Assembly: GCA_024138025.1 (NCBI GenBank)
Contig: JAMXBD010000688.1
Coordinates: 558,001 to 622,000, forward strand
Length of the DNA: 64,000 nucleotides
Direction: 5' to 3'
From: Combretum micranthum
Lineage: Eukaryota; Streptophyta; Magnoliopsida; Myrtales; Combretaceae
Shown: positions 1 to 10,828 of the stretch, one piece after another
How positions within the stretch are numbered: the first letter of the stretch is position 1
Layout of the letters: each line of letters opens with the position of its first letter
Translations under genes and position numbers: made by a program
Notes under the pieces: model-generated
Told to the model about the DNA's origin: nothing
What the model saw: the letters and a program-made list of their open reading frames with translations, nothing else
Database searches by the model: none

Positions 1-103
1 AATTCCTTATCAAGAATTGCGGCCTCCTCACTCTCTTCTCTCAAGCGTTCATGTTCCTCACCCGAGAAACACTTCACTTAACTACAAGAGAGATAAGAAG
101 TTT

Positions 104-470
104 GATTTGTGCATATTATTAAGGATGAAAGATTGAAGCTTGATACAAATTCAAAACAATTTATTATTCTGGGTTATGCACGTAATAAGTATGATTATAG
201 ATAATGGGATCCAATAGAAAAAAAAATGACAAAAAGGAAAGATGTCGTCTTTTTAGAGTATTTGACCATTGAAGACATAGAGAAGCTAGGGAAGTCCAAA
301 TCCTTAGATGATTTCCTATTTAATGTAGATCTAATGCCCTTACATGAAGATTCTAATAATGATGAAAGAGATGTTGAAGATTTAGTTGAAGGTGATTTAA
401 TCCCTAACAACCCAATTATTAGTAAACATAGTTGAGAAGGTCTATAAGAGAGCGAAAATCATCCATAAGA
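104..470 (+). pseudogene. Ty1/copia integrase C-terminus and integrase-RT linker remnant
   Basis: Reading in one frame from about 110 gives VHIIKDERLKLDTNSKQFI, then LGYARNKYDYR-stop-WDPIEKK, then DVVFLEYLTIEDIEK. This is the conserved copia stretch just after the integrase core. Around 432-468 another frame gives LRRSIRERKSSIRY, the basic R-R-S-x-R-x-R segment that precedes copia reverse transcriptase. An in-frame stop and a frame change show it is dead. It is cut at the window edge upstream, and the reverse transcriptase that should follow is missing: only about 240 bases separate it from a polypurine tract. It therefore appears to be an internally deleted element. Confidence 0.7.
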
Positions 471-708
471 TATATATGGTATTAGAGTTGGTAATTTTGC
501 TAAGATGCTTCCATGGTTGACTTCTCCCATATGGAAATAAAAGTCATGTGGTGTTAACTTATGTAAAGCACATGATGTAAGATGAGTAAGTAGGCAACAT
601 GTTCTTCATAAAATTGACTTTGTTGGAATCAATTTAATATGCTCTTGATAGGATCGTGAAATTTTGCTCGTGGGGAAGTAAGACTTAAGCTCATTGTGGA
701 GATCATAC

Positions 709-907
709 TTAAGGGGGATATTGTTGGTATGTAAGTGTGAGGTTAGAGAGATCTCACATGGGAAATATATAAAACATTAATAAGAGAAAAGACCCACTAA
801 CTTGACATTTTAATGTTTTAGGTTATAAATGATGCTGTTGTGTTTCCTTATAGGGTTAATTTGTAGAGTTTATCCCCATTAAAAGCTCTCTCTCTCTTCT
901 TAATAAG
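709..907 (+). repeat. Polypurine tract and short copia LTR
   Basis: A purine run (ACTTAAGGGGGATA, 707-720) sits directly before TGTTGGTATG at 722, a normal copia LTR start. About 186 bases later, at 908-919, comes TGGTATCAAATC, close to the initiator-methionine tRNA primer site TGGTATCAGAGC. The unit between them is the size of a short copia LTR. Its right terminus is not a clean CA, so that boundary is approximate. A primer site rather than host DNA follows the LTR, so it is shared by the pol remnant on its left and the gag remnant on its right. Confidence 0.6.
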
Positions 908-1140
908 TGGTATCAAATCAAGATCTAAGGAAAAAATATTTCTTGTGTTGTAATTATGGCATGATCTTCAAGTACCATGATAAAATTAAAATCTTTAAAT
1001 TATTTAATTTGGAAGTCAATAATGAAAATTTATTATATTACAAAGATTTGTATGGGCCATTAGATAGTAAAAGAGTGAAGCAAGAAAGTATCTCAGATAA
1101 AAATTGGGAAATTACACAAAAAGAAGAATATATAAATTAA
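908..1140 (+). pseudogene. Primer site and N-terminal copia gag remnant
   Basis: After the primer-site-like TGGTATCAAATC, an open stretch translates as FKYHDKIKIFKLFNLEVNNE followed by NLLYYKDLYGPLDSKR. The block L-x-Y-K-D-L-x-x-P-L is the hallmark of plant copia Gag near its N-terminus. The frame stops at 1140, and no zinc knuckle or pol sequence follows in the next kilobase. It is the start of an element whose remainder is deleted or too decayed to recognise. The 907 ATG lies within the LTR/primer-site border and is unlikely to be a real start. Confidence 0.6.
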
Positions 1141-2586
1141 TAAAGCATGTTATAAACATTATTGAAGATATTTAATGAGAAATCAGTATGATGTCATTTT
1201 ATTGTTTTAATGGTGTGAATCTTTAATAGTATTCATAATTGGAGTGAGAATTTCAACAAATCCATAAATGGTATGATGGGATAACAATAAAGCTAATATA
1301 GTAGCGTGAGGTCATAAGATATATCATTTTCTAGTTTTATTGTTATTTCTAAAAGGTAAAAGAATATTTTATATTATATTTGTATTAATTTTCTTAGCAT
1401 ATTTTGTGAAATTATTGTTTACATTTTTTTTTTTGTTTATTGATTTCCAAGTTCCATAGTTGCCCATCGCTTTATAATTAATCCTTTCTACTATCTAACA
1501 TCACAAAATATGATACATTATATCTAAGCTTAGATCCATGTATCTTATATATAAGCTTAATCTATGTCCACGCATATATGTTCTTTTTAAATTATTCACT
1601 GAAATATCTCTTTAAAACAAACATATCATTTTAATGTCGAATGTGTGGAATTCAAACAAGACTAGGGACTAGAATAGGAGTGAAAAATGAAAGGTGTATA
1701 ACAAAAAGGGAATATAGAGTGTTGAAGCATGAAGGGGGAGAAAGAGAGGACGAAGGTGTTAATGAGGATAATAGTAGTGATAGGGTTTCTAAAATGCAAG
1801 GTAAGTTCAAATGGTAGCACATTTCTTAAGTATTTTTAGTCTAACTATCAATGTGATGATCTATTTTACTACCACCATAATCTATTCTTATTAAATAGAA
1901 ATTATATTATGAACAGTAAAATAAGTGGGTTGTACATGATAAACTGCTAAATTGGAACCTTATTAATGGGTAGATGTTCATTGTAACATTAATTTATAAA
2001 GATCTATACCTTTATTTGCTCATATTATGCCCTCATAAAACTTCATGCAACATTTTCCCTTTCATTTAGTGAATTATCAACAGGAACAAATATGTAGATA
2101 TAACTTCCAAAATATTTTGATTAGTAAAAATAGACACCAAACTTTGAATTTGTAGTTGTATTTGGCTTCAACTTTTGAAAATATGCGCTAATATCGTTCT
2201 AAATTTGTAACCAACTAATAATTTAACAAATTTAGGACTTCCTTCAACCTACTTTCATTTTCACCAACATTGAAAAAGAATATTTTGATTGAAACTTCCA
2301 ATAATCTCACGTTAGCTCAACATCTTTGAGATTAGAATTATTATTATGTAGCTATAATGCCCATTACCATTGTAGATAAGAGAATCTGGTTGCAGTGATC
2401 AAGTGTGTGCAGTGTTTGGCTCGCATTACATGTGACTTTAGTGGAGTGACTTACTAATGATAAGTAAGGATGGTTTATGGAGAGAAGACGGGGAAGAGGA
2501 GTAAGTAATCTTAAATAGTTCGAATGCATACATGACAGGTGGATGAGTTATATAGTATTAACCCCACAATTCTTGGAGATGGGAGA
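1141..2586. other. AT-rich spacer without recognisable gene
   Basis: I see no coding signal, tRNA or clear terminal repeats here. Stops are dense in all frames, and the 2344-2529 minus-strand open frame has no recognisable motif. The sequence may be decayed copia internal DNA at its left end. Its right edge is set by the TSD of the solo LTR starting at 2587. Confidence 0.5.
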
Positions 2587-5496
2587 TGTAAACCTTTAAT
2601 TTTTAGGGTAATATCAAGTTCAAACCCTAAACCGGAAAGTCAACTAAAAACCCTAAGTCAACAAATTCCCAGGAAACCTTAGCAGCTTAGATCCGACAAA
2701 CCCACGTTCTTAAACCAACAAGTCGAAATACGAGTGAAGAGTGTAGATTGGTTCGTAATAATATTAAGGTGCTTAAAAAACCAAATTAGCTAATTGTTGA
2801 CTTATTTCGAACCTGATCGGATATAGACTTTAAAAAGCATGTCCTGAGGCTCAAGATATTAAATATATGATATTAATACCATTAGACTCGTAATTTCATA
2901 AGATTTCTAAATATATCAGTTATGTAATTTTTCGAGTTATAAAAGTTACAATTATAACATTTTTATCGTATTTTCATTACTACCGGTACTTTAATTGTCT
3001 AATCTACTTTTTGATTTCTAATCAACTATTTATCAAGTGCAACTACCCATACCCTATTTCTTACATCCTTACATCTTATTTCTTACAGTTTACTTTTCCA
3101 ATACAATTTTTACTACTTAAATTATTTATTTAAGTTTAAAACTTACACAATACAACACACATATATCTCTCTCTCTCTCCCATACCCTCCAAAACCGGTG
3201 CCCCCTCTCCCTCTATTCTCCCTCTATTTATTTGATTTTCTTTATTTTATTTAACACTATGTAAACCCCTTTATGCCTGCACCTTTTCATTTTCTTTCTT
3301 TCCTCATTTTCACTTTTAGAGAAAACTTTGCAAACTCTCTCTTCTCTCCCTCTCATTACCGTGACACACACCACACACACACGCTCTCATAAGTTTCTTT
3401 TTCGTTCAAGTTTATCTAGTTCCGCATATCTAATAGGTAATAGATTTACATTTTATCACCTTAAAAACATATAATGGCAAGATCATTTATGTGTGATTCT
3501 ACTCAAAAATCCCCATGAGCTTTAAGCTAGGGGTGTAGAAACACTTGAACATGAGATCCTTGCCATCATAATGTTATAGATCTTGTTATGTATGATGTTT
3601 TGCTAATATTTTTCTTTATTATTAAGTTATGTTCTTATTATTAATGTTTTGTTCATTTATCCATCATTTAATCATATCTACATAATGATCATAGTGCATT
3701 TGCATTTATGACTAGTATAATAAACTAGATCTAGTTGTTTTGAGTTCATAAATGCCTTAGGTTTTTGTTTTATGTACATAAAAGACTTGTAATAGCATGA
3801 TAATAGTAGGAAAATATTAGAAAGCTTAAGATCTATTTTGGTTTCAACAAAAATGGGTTTTTGAAATTCGGATAAAAAAGGAACCCTATTTAGAAAAGCT
3901 ATTATTCAACTTCAAAATGTGTATTTTACATTAAAAATGAAAGGCATAGGGAATAGGTATCATAAATAAGTGATCTTGACGAGTAAAGCTTAGATCTACT
4001 AAGGAATATTTTCAAAACATGGAAAAGTTTACAAAAGTTATGTTAAAGTTATGTTTCAATCCCAACAACAAAGTTAAAATTCGTAATAAGGAAAGCTTGA
4101 TATATGAAAACCTATTTTTCAACCCCAAAACAAGATTTTTATTAAAGAAATGGGAGCCTTAAGGAGTAGGTTAGATTATGAGATAGTTTTTGAAAGAATA
4201 AGTGAGTTTTACAAAAGAAACAAAGCCCAAATATAAATTTCAAAATTTGGATTTAAGAATGACCTCTATTTAAACATCTATTACCAAATGCCAAAATGAG
4301 GATTTTTATGGAAAAATAGAAGTCCTAGGAGATACATGTAATAAAGACCTACTTCTGACAAGGATAAATGAAATTTACCAAAGTATAATCCTAAACAAAG
4401 AGAGGTTTCAAAGTATAGATTAAAAAATGTTTTCGTTCCTTAAAAATTTTGTAAAATTTGTAACTAGGTGAAACCCCCTATGAAAACATCTATTTTCCAA
4501 CTCCAAAATGAAGAATTTTATTAAAATAATGAAGTTGTTGAGCATATAGGTCATCAAGGTTAAATTTTGATAAAAGCAAGTGTGATTTTGCAAGAAATAA
4601 AACTAGTTTTCTTAAGTCTAGTAATTTCAAATTGACCATGCATACCATATGTTGAGTCACATTGCATTGTCATTATACCATTATGGGAAGAAGGCATAAT
4701 AGCTGGGCAATGAGGGGCCTGTAAACTTGAATGTTGGCATAATGGCTGGAATTAAAATGATAGTGGTGTAGGCACTTGTATCAACTACAAGTTTGTGAGT
4801 GGGAGGGCACCTGAATCAACCACAATGTAAATGAGAAAAATTGAAATCTATGGTCATATAGGCCTAAAACACCTAACTCCGAATGGAGGGCGTTAATCCA
4901 TTCAACATAGGATTCCCAGAAAGTCTTATGTATTGTATGCTCACGTGGTTGTGCATTTTATATGGTTGTTAATATAACTTGCTTGCCTTATTGATTGATA
5001 AAGTATTTAACTTTGGAAGTGAAACTCACTAAGCTCGTAAGCTTATACCCCTATAGTTTTCTATTGCAGTATGATTATTTATGGCTATTCCCGAGAGGCT
5101 ACTTTTCTTAGGTACAGCTTTTCGAATTAAGGAGCTTTTTGAAGAAGTCGGGACCTAGATATTAGGCATAGACTTCTAGTAGAATCTCCTTAATCTTATA
5201 TCTATACATGGTGTTGTAAGAGACTTTTGAGGACCTAAAGACTCTTAATATTTTGATGGGGGTGTGCCCCTTGGATCTTGTAATAAATTAATCTAGTTAT
5301 AATTGTTATAATTTATATTCTTATTGCTACGTATGTCTTCTTAAACTATTTCGATTCAAAGTATGGTTCCCTATATGTTAAACGTGAGCCTTACACCCGG
5401 TGTCTAAACTCATGGAGTGACTAAGGTTGTTATACTTGAGTTTAAATATCGAGTGTAGCGGATTGTTGCCTTTAGGGTACCCTTTAAGGCATGACA
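2587..5496 (+). repeat. Solo LTR, Tekay-like gypsy family (copy S1)
   Basis: The unit starts TGTAAACC and ends GGCATGACA. Its flanks are GGAGA (2582-2586) and GGTGA (5497-5501), a 4-of-5 match consistent with an aged 5-bp TSD. The interior aligns by eye with the LTRs of element G1 (26170 and 44776) and with the inverse of the other solo copies: the same upstream block around 2870-3010, a leader at 3290-3436, a donor-like AATAG|GTAATAG at 3436/3437, and an acceptor-like CTATTGCAG at 5061-5069. At 2.91 kb it is shorter than its relatives. I could not find the first acceptor and micro-exon seen in the others, so a deletion there is likely. No polypurine tract, primer site or coding sequence flanks it, so it is a recombination product. 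Confidence 0.75.
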
Positions 5497-5796
5497 GGTG
5501 ATGTGTTCTTTGTTCTTAATCTTGCCTGATCTCTATGATTATGATTTGACAACACGACTGCATTTTTTTGAATATTTGAAATATGTCAAATGAGAAGACC
5601 CTTGAGCTATTTACAGTGTTTAGCTGTTGACAACATTTGTCTTATCTCACGGTATTTCAACGACTCAAATAAGTCCTTCTTTTGATGGATCCTTCCATGA
5701 GCTTATCTTGAGTTTAAGCTCATGGGGAGCCTTTTTTAAGTGCATGAATTTCTCTTAGTGGACAAGCTAGTCCAATGATCCTAATTCTAAATTTAT
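5497..5796. other. Short spacer between two LTR copies
   Basis: I see no gene or structure in this stretch. It carries the right-hand TSD copy of the 2587-5496 LTR at its left edge and ends at the TGTAATACTC start of the next inverted LTR. Confidence 0.4.
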
Positions 5797-7750
5797 TGTA
5801 ATACTCTAATCTTAAAGCATTATGACCTGCCACATGTCTTTACTAGATATGGATATGTTAAGGCTATTATTCTACATATTCACAAAGATAACTACATAAC
5901 TTCAAATACTCACATATAAGGGTACCTATTTAAAACAATTTCATAATAAAAAAACTTCTGAATGATCTACTTGGCAAAAACCAAAAAGCTAACTTAAACC
6001 AAATTTATAAAATTATAAAAGTCTCATAAAACTTTAAATTTATAAAAACATATAAAACTTCTTAAGATCTTTAACTTTGTCTATCTCCAAACCAGAATAT
6101 CTAAACATCAACAGGAAAGTCAGGTCAACTATCATCTTCCCCGTAGTCCACGTAAACATCATATCCAAATAGATCAAATACTATGGGATCATCACCTATT
6201 TTTGAAAAAGATAAAAGAATAAGCACCAAAACCCTGTACGCCATACCACAAAACACAAGCACATGAACAGACATTATACAATTTCACATAGAACGTAATA
6301 ACTAATGCAACAGACATAGATTATTATCTTTGATTAGCCAACAATCAACATAGTTTAGAACCATTTGCAACTAGTCCTAAACCTGAAATAACACATGACT
6401 CTATGAAAGCAAGTTTATATATAAATTACTTTGATACATATATATTGTTGTTGAGTACTCCCTACACACCTTGGGTACTGTACTCGCACTACTTCTAGAC
6501 TACTGGAATCATCTCTATGCATGACTCCACTCGGGACAATGACACATACGAATCTTCAGGGCATCGTCCTAGTAGCAACGGTACTCCTGATCTACTAAAA
6601 TTAGCCAAGGATAAGCAATAAATCAATTTAAAAGCCATATAACATTAGATTCATTTGTAAATTCTAAACCTACAATCATAAGTAACAAATAAAGTAAGGT
6701 CATACCTGAATAAGCATTAGGAATAGAAGCCTTAATTTCACCAAAACACCTAATCACATAAACAAAACTATTTTAAAACATGTTTACATAAGATAAACTA
6801 ATCCCATCATCATCTAAAACCCTAAATTGAAAAGGATAACAAACTGTAGGTTTATACACACCTTTTCTTCTTTATTATAAAACCAAAAATCTCCAATCTC
6901 AGGGTTTTCTCCAAAATTTCTCCCAAAATTTGATTCCCTTCAATATCAATTAAGAAACTCATAAAAGATTTCATCTTCAAATTACCAAAATAATAGAAAA
7001 GGATAATTTTACCTATTTTCTAATTTTCTTCTTTTGATTGTAGAACACTATATCTCCAACAAGACTTAGATTTTTCTTAAAATTTCCCTTTGAAACCAAA
7101 AGAAAACTTTAGGGAGAGATCATATCCTTTAAATCTCTAAAGAATTGAAGAGAATCTATCTTACCTTGATCTCAATTCCTAATCTTCCTTGATGTCAAGA
7201 CCATAAACAGAGGTTTTGAGAGATTTCTATAACTCAGGAATGATTTTGGAGAGAAAGAAAGGCTAGGTTATAAAGAAAAATTTGAAAAATTCTTTCAATT
7301 TCCATGTAGGAAAGGATGACATCTTAAGGAAGAAGGCTGACGGCCTAGGTACAAAAGTTGGTGGCTTAAAACACAAAGGAAGATTCTGTGATCAAGATAG
7401 CTGGCCCAACGCCAATAGCATACTGGGCAAAGGCCGTGGTGCATCCTTTAAAGGTCGGCAACTTTGAAGGTGGCCTTAAGGTATCTTTGCTGGTCTCCAA
7501 TCACGTGTTTGTCATTTGATAAAACATGCATATACATATTAGGGTGGACCATAAAACCCTCTTATTTTAAATAAATGACACTTTTTCCCTTCATTTTAAA
7601 TCATTTATCTTTATATTACACCTACCATGCCAAATCTTTCATAAGTCATCACAAAATATGGATTAGACTCTTCAAACCCTATCACATAACCCAAAAGTTA
7701 AATCTGAATATTTTATATAATTAATTTAGCCGTTTATAGCCATTAATAAC
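5797..7750 (-). repeat. LTR of a second gypsy-like family, inverted (copy A)
   Basis: On the minus strand this region matches the plus-strand copy B (about 8600-10629). Both share the block around AAAATAAGAGGGTTTTATGG, a TATA-containing stretch followed by CTCCAAAATCATTC, a donor, an acceptor and a GAY-rich exon. The 3' end in element orientation is the plus-strand start TGTAATACTC at 5797. The 5' end is not certain, because homology with copy B fades near 7700. Visible control sites on the minus strand are TATAA at 7272-7268, a donor CAAG|GTAAGA (GT at 7164-7163) and an acceptor TAG ending at 6196. No internal domain or primer site adjoins it. Confidence 0.55.
6125..6195 (-). other. Putative leader micro-exon of copy A
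   Basis: Directly after the acceptor-like TTTTTCAAAAATAG, the joined frame (last G of exon 1 plus GT) reads GDDPIVFDLFGYDVYVDY and then GEDDS before a TGA at 6127-6125. The proposed intron is 7164-6196 (969 nt). The reading frame of exon 1 has a TGA two codons upstream of the donor and there is no in-frame ATG. Translation is therefore doubtful, but the GD-rich start and splice phase match the other family. Confidence 0.35.
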
Positions 7751-8599
7751 TTTTGTGACTATTGACGAAGATGTTTTCAAACCAAGTATAATGCAGATGC
7801 TAGGATTATAAGGTCGTGGTAGCTTTGACGTAAATATTCACTAAAACATATGACAGGGGAGGGTTTATATTCTTCATTTAGGTAAAAAAATGAACTCGTA
7901 TTATGAGACTGGAATTAGTAGTAGCCACACCACATGTCCATTTCTATGACCATCAAAATCATAAATGTCCTTTTGTATTTTTGTGGAGAGATTGATAGTA
8001 TGATTAACTCAACGAAGTGAAGAGGGCACACCATATTTATTAGCTTTGCTTTTAGAACATCATCAAATAATACTTGTAACATAAGATAAACCCCACAAGA
8101 AAGGGTTAATAATAAAAATAGTACTTAAACTTTTACAAAATGTTCAATCAAGCACTTAAAATTTTGTTTTGAACAATTGGTACCTAAACAAAGTTTTTAC
8201 AAACTTTTTTCATACCTGAAGTTTGGCTTTGATAATTTTAGTACTTAAAAAATCCTAAGGCGAAGCTTATTTACCCATTATAAAAAGGTAAAATTCTTAT
8301 GCATATTGCATTCTTTGTTTCTTTGTCACATTTCATTTTTTCTTCTAATACTACTGTGAAGATGTAGAAGTTAATAAAAGAAAAATGATTGTGTTCGAGT
8401 TAAAACTATATGAAAATAGGTTTATTTTTTTTGTATTATATGTTTTCATATTTATATCATTCAAGCTACTGCAATGAATATAGTATTGTCATCCATTTTA
8501 AACAAGTAGCTAGACTAAGGCTATAAATATGGTATAAAACTTAAACTTATGATAGATAGCAAATTTTTTACAACATTTCATGATGAACTATTTTGAGTT
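7751..8599. other. Spacer between inverted LTR copies A and B
   Basis: AT-rich, with no gene seen. Part of it (near 7620-7750 and 8550-8650) probably belongs to the two LTRs, whose outer homology decays gradually, so the edges given are approximate. Confidence 0.35.
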
Positions 8600-8744
8600 A
8601 TATTGTCAAGTGTATTGTAATATATAAATAAATATTTTATATTGAAGGGTAAAGATGTCATTTGATATAAAATAAGAGGGTTTTATGGTCAACCCTAATG
8701 CTTAATTAATTTTTATTGGTTATCAGATGCGTAAATGAAGATTA

Positions 8745-8970
8745 AGTGACAACATTAAAAATAAAGAGACGTCATTAAAGATGAAGAGACATTATTAAAG
8801 ATGAAGAGCCGTCATTATTAAAGATGAAGAGCCATCATTAAATATGAAGAGACGTCATTATTAAAAATAAAAAGACGTCATTAAAGATAAAGAGATGTTA
8901 CTAAAGATGAAGAGATATCATTATTAAAGATGAATAGACGTTATTAAAGATGAAGAGAGTTATTAAATAG
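8745..8970 (+). repeat. Minisatellite upstream of the copy B TATA box
   Basis: About ten imperfect units of 20-23 bp resemble GACGTCATTAAAGATGAAGA, some with an extra ATT. Many keep a CGTCA core, the reverse complement of TGACG, which plant TGA-type bZIP factors are known to bind. The array ends about 16 bases before the TATA box and is not apparent at the same place in copy A. Proximity to the promoter suggests an enhancer role, but that is inference. Confidence 0.75.
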
Positions 8971-8985
8971 TTATTCCTTGTCTTT

Positions 8986-8993
8986 TATATAAA
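8986..8993 (+). promoter_or_regulatory. TATA box of LTR copy B
   Basis: TATATAAA is followed about 30 bases on by a CT-rich leader and about 105 bases on by a strong splice donor. The inverted copy A has TATAA at the matching position. It would place the RNA start near 9018. Confidence 0.5.
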
Positions 8994-10136
8994 CTAGGCT
9001 TTCCCCTTCTCCAAAATCATTCATAAACCTAGAAAATCCTCTCTATAAGTCTGCTAATGTCCATTGGAGTTAGAGGAGATCAAAGAGTTTCAATCGGGTA
9101 AGCAAATCTAAACAAGATCTATTAAGATTACAAGAATTGATGATCGTTTTCCTCATATCTCTTTTCCTTTTGAAGGAGTTTTTATTGGAGCAAACCCTAG
9201 TTCTATGCAAGATCTGATCTTTTGGTAATTAGCAAGGGGTTTAAGGATCTAATCACGATAAGTTTATTTTCATAAACCTCGATCTATCATAAGATGAAAT
9301 TTTTATGATACATGACTTTTTTTGCTGATTTGCAAAATTAGGGTTTTTGGAGTGAGATCTATTTTATTGGAATTTTGAGGAAATTGATCGAGGAAGAAGA
9401 TGCTATTTTAAAGTTTTCTTAAAAGGTTAGGGTTTTGGAGAAATTGGATATGTTAGATTTTGGTTTTATGTTGAAGTTTTTAATTGTTTCTGTTTATATT
9501 ATATTATCAGGAGATTTGGATGTTGTGGGTTGTTGTTAAGAGAGATTGTAGTTTTGGAGATTTGTTCCTGAAATTGAAAAGGTACGACCTTTCCTTATTT
9601 GTTGTATGTGTTTACAGGATTAGTTTTTTGTATGCTTTGTTGTAGGAATAGATGAATAATGAATCTAAATCTATTTGGCTAATTAATTTGTCTGCTGGGT
9701 GTGTGTGGCTATAACCAGTAAAGACCTGATAGCCAGTGATACTGGTGTGGTACCTTGATGATCTTTGAATGGCATTGTTCCCGGTGGAGTTGCACTTAGA
9801 GATGATTCTGGAAGATTTAAGTGATTTGGCAGTATGGTCGCGAGTGTTTGGGGAGTACCCATTCACCAATATATGTATATAATTATCTATTTTCAAAGAG
9901 TTGGTTGATTTCTCATGCGGTCTGAGTTACTCTAGGTTTAAGACTAATGTACAGCAGTTCTGAACTGTGTTGTTTTGCTGGCTTAATAAAGCAAAAAAAT
10001 TTAATTGTTTGCATTAGATTAAGTTGCATTTGATATATATATATATACATATATATATATATGTTGTGTGTGCATATGCATTTTCTTTGTGGATTGGCGT
10101 ACTAGGCGTTTTCGCTCATTCCTTTCTCTTTCAGGA

Positions 10137-10235
10137 ATGGATGATGAAGACATATTTTATGATCTTTCTGATCATGATCTGTATTTTGATCATGAGGATG
10201 ACGATGGTGGTCTAAACTACCCTGCTGAGGAATAG
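10137..10235 (+). other. Acidic micro-ORF in the second leader exon of copy B
   Basis: Three bases after the acceptor at 10134, an ATG opens a 32-codon frame rich in Asp and Glu. It starts MDDEDIFYDLSDHDLYFDHE, ends NYPAEE and stops at 10233-10235. Its start phase relative to the splice matches copy A, where the corresponding segment reads GDDPIVFDLFGYDVYVDY. Aligning the two needs a single codon-sized gap, and several differences are silent Asp or Tyr third-base changes. I do not recognise the peptide. It could be a translated leader ORF, or a purine-rich splicing-enhancer exon whose coding look is incidental. Confidence 0.35.
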
Positions 10236-10828
10236 ATGCAGATATGATTTGGAGAAAAGAGCCTTTAGATCTTTGAGAATTTTGGAATAATGTTAGAATT
10301 CATATTTTGTTTTAAAGAATTTTGGATTTTTATGTTTTGAGATCTTTAATAGTTTTCCTAAGAATTTTATGAAATTATGGAGATAGAAAGAATTTTTGGA
10401 TTTATTGGCTTTGGTTTATGCCAACTGAGTTTTGATCAACATGATGTTTGAAAAGATTGTTATTTACAGGTTTTATAGGTTTTGAACATTCTGCTATACC
10501 CTCTGAAAGAGTTATGAAGATTATATTTTATATGTTTTTAATTGTGGTTTTTAGTTTTAGAGCCTTTGTGTGTCTTTTTAAGAGAAGAACTCGTGGTGGA
10601 TTGTATTCGCCTTAGTTTAGGGCGTTACATGTATGAAGTATGCTTTCATGAGAAATATGTGATTGAAAAATATTAGATTGAATTCTAAAAGATTGATAGG
10701 CTGATGAATAAACTAGTAATGAATGCATGAAAAAACTAATAGATTGAATGAAAAATTATGGAAATAATTTTATACTATAAGAATGTATTAAAAAAATTTC
10801 AAATTTTTATAGAGTACAACGTAATCTA

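Larger units (their letters stand above)
8600..10629 (+). repeat. LTR of a second gypsy-like family (copy B)
   Basis: Inverted relative of copy A, ending TTTAGGGCGTTACA at 10629. In order it shows a tandem array at 8745-8970, TATATAAA at 8986-8993, a leader, a strong donor CGG|GTAAGC (GT at 9098-9099), about 1 kb of intron-like sequence with an AT microsatellite near 10035-10062, the acceptor CCTTTCTCTTTCAG ending at 10134, and a GAY-rich exon. No primer site or gag follows 10629, so it is isolated from any internal domain. The left end is approximate because no clean TG terminus or TSD could be fixed. Confidence 0.55.

Noticed and set aside
8745..8970. Possible CRISPR-like array
   Set aside because: Units are contiguous imperfect tandem repeats with no unique spacers, in a plant nuclear context. 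It is a minisatellite.
9612..9896. 94-residue minus-strand frame
   Set aside because: Antisense within LTR copy B, in the proposed intron. No motif and no counterpart in copy A.
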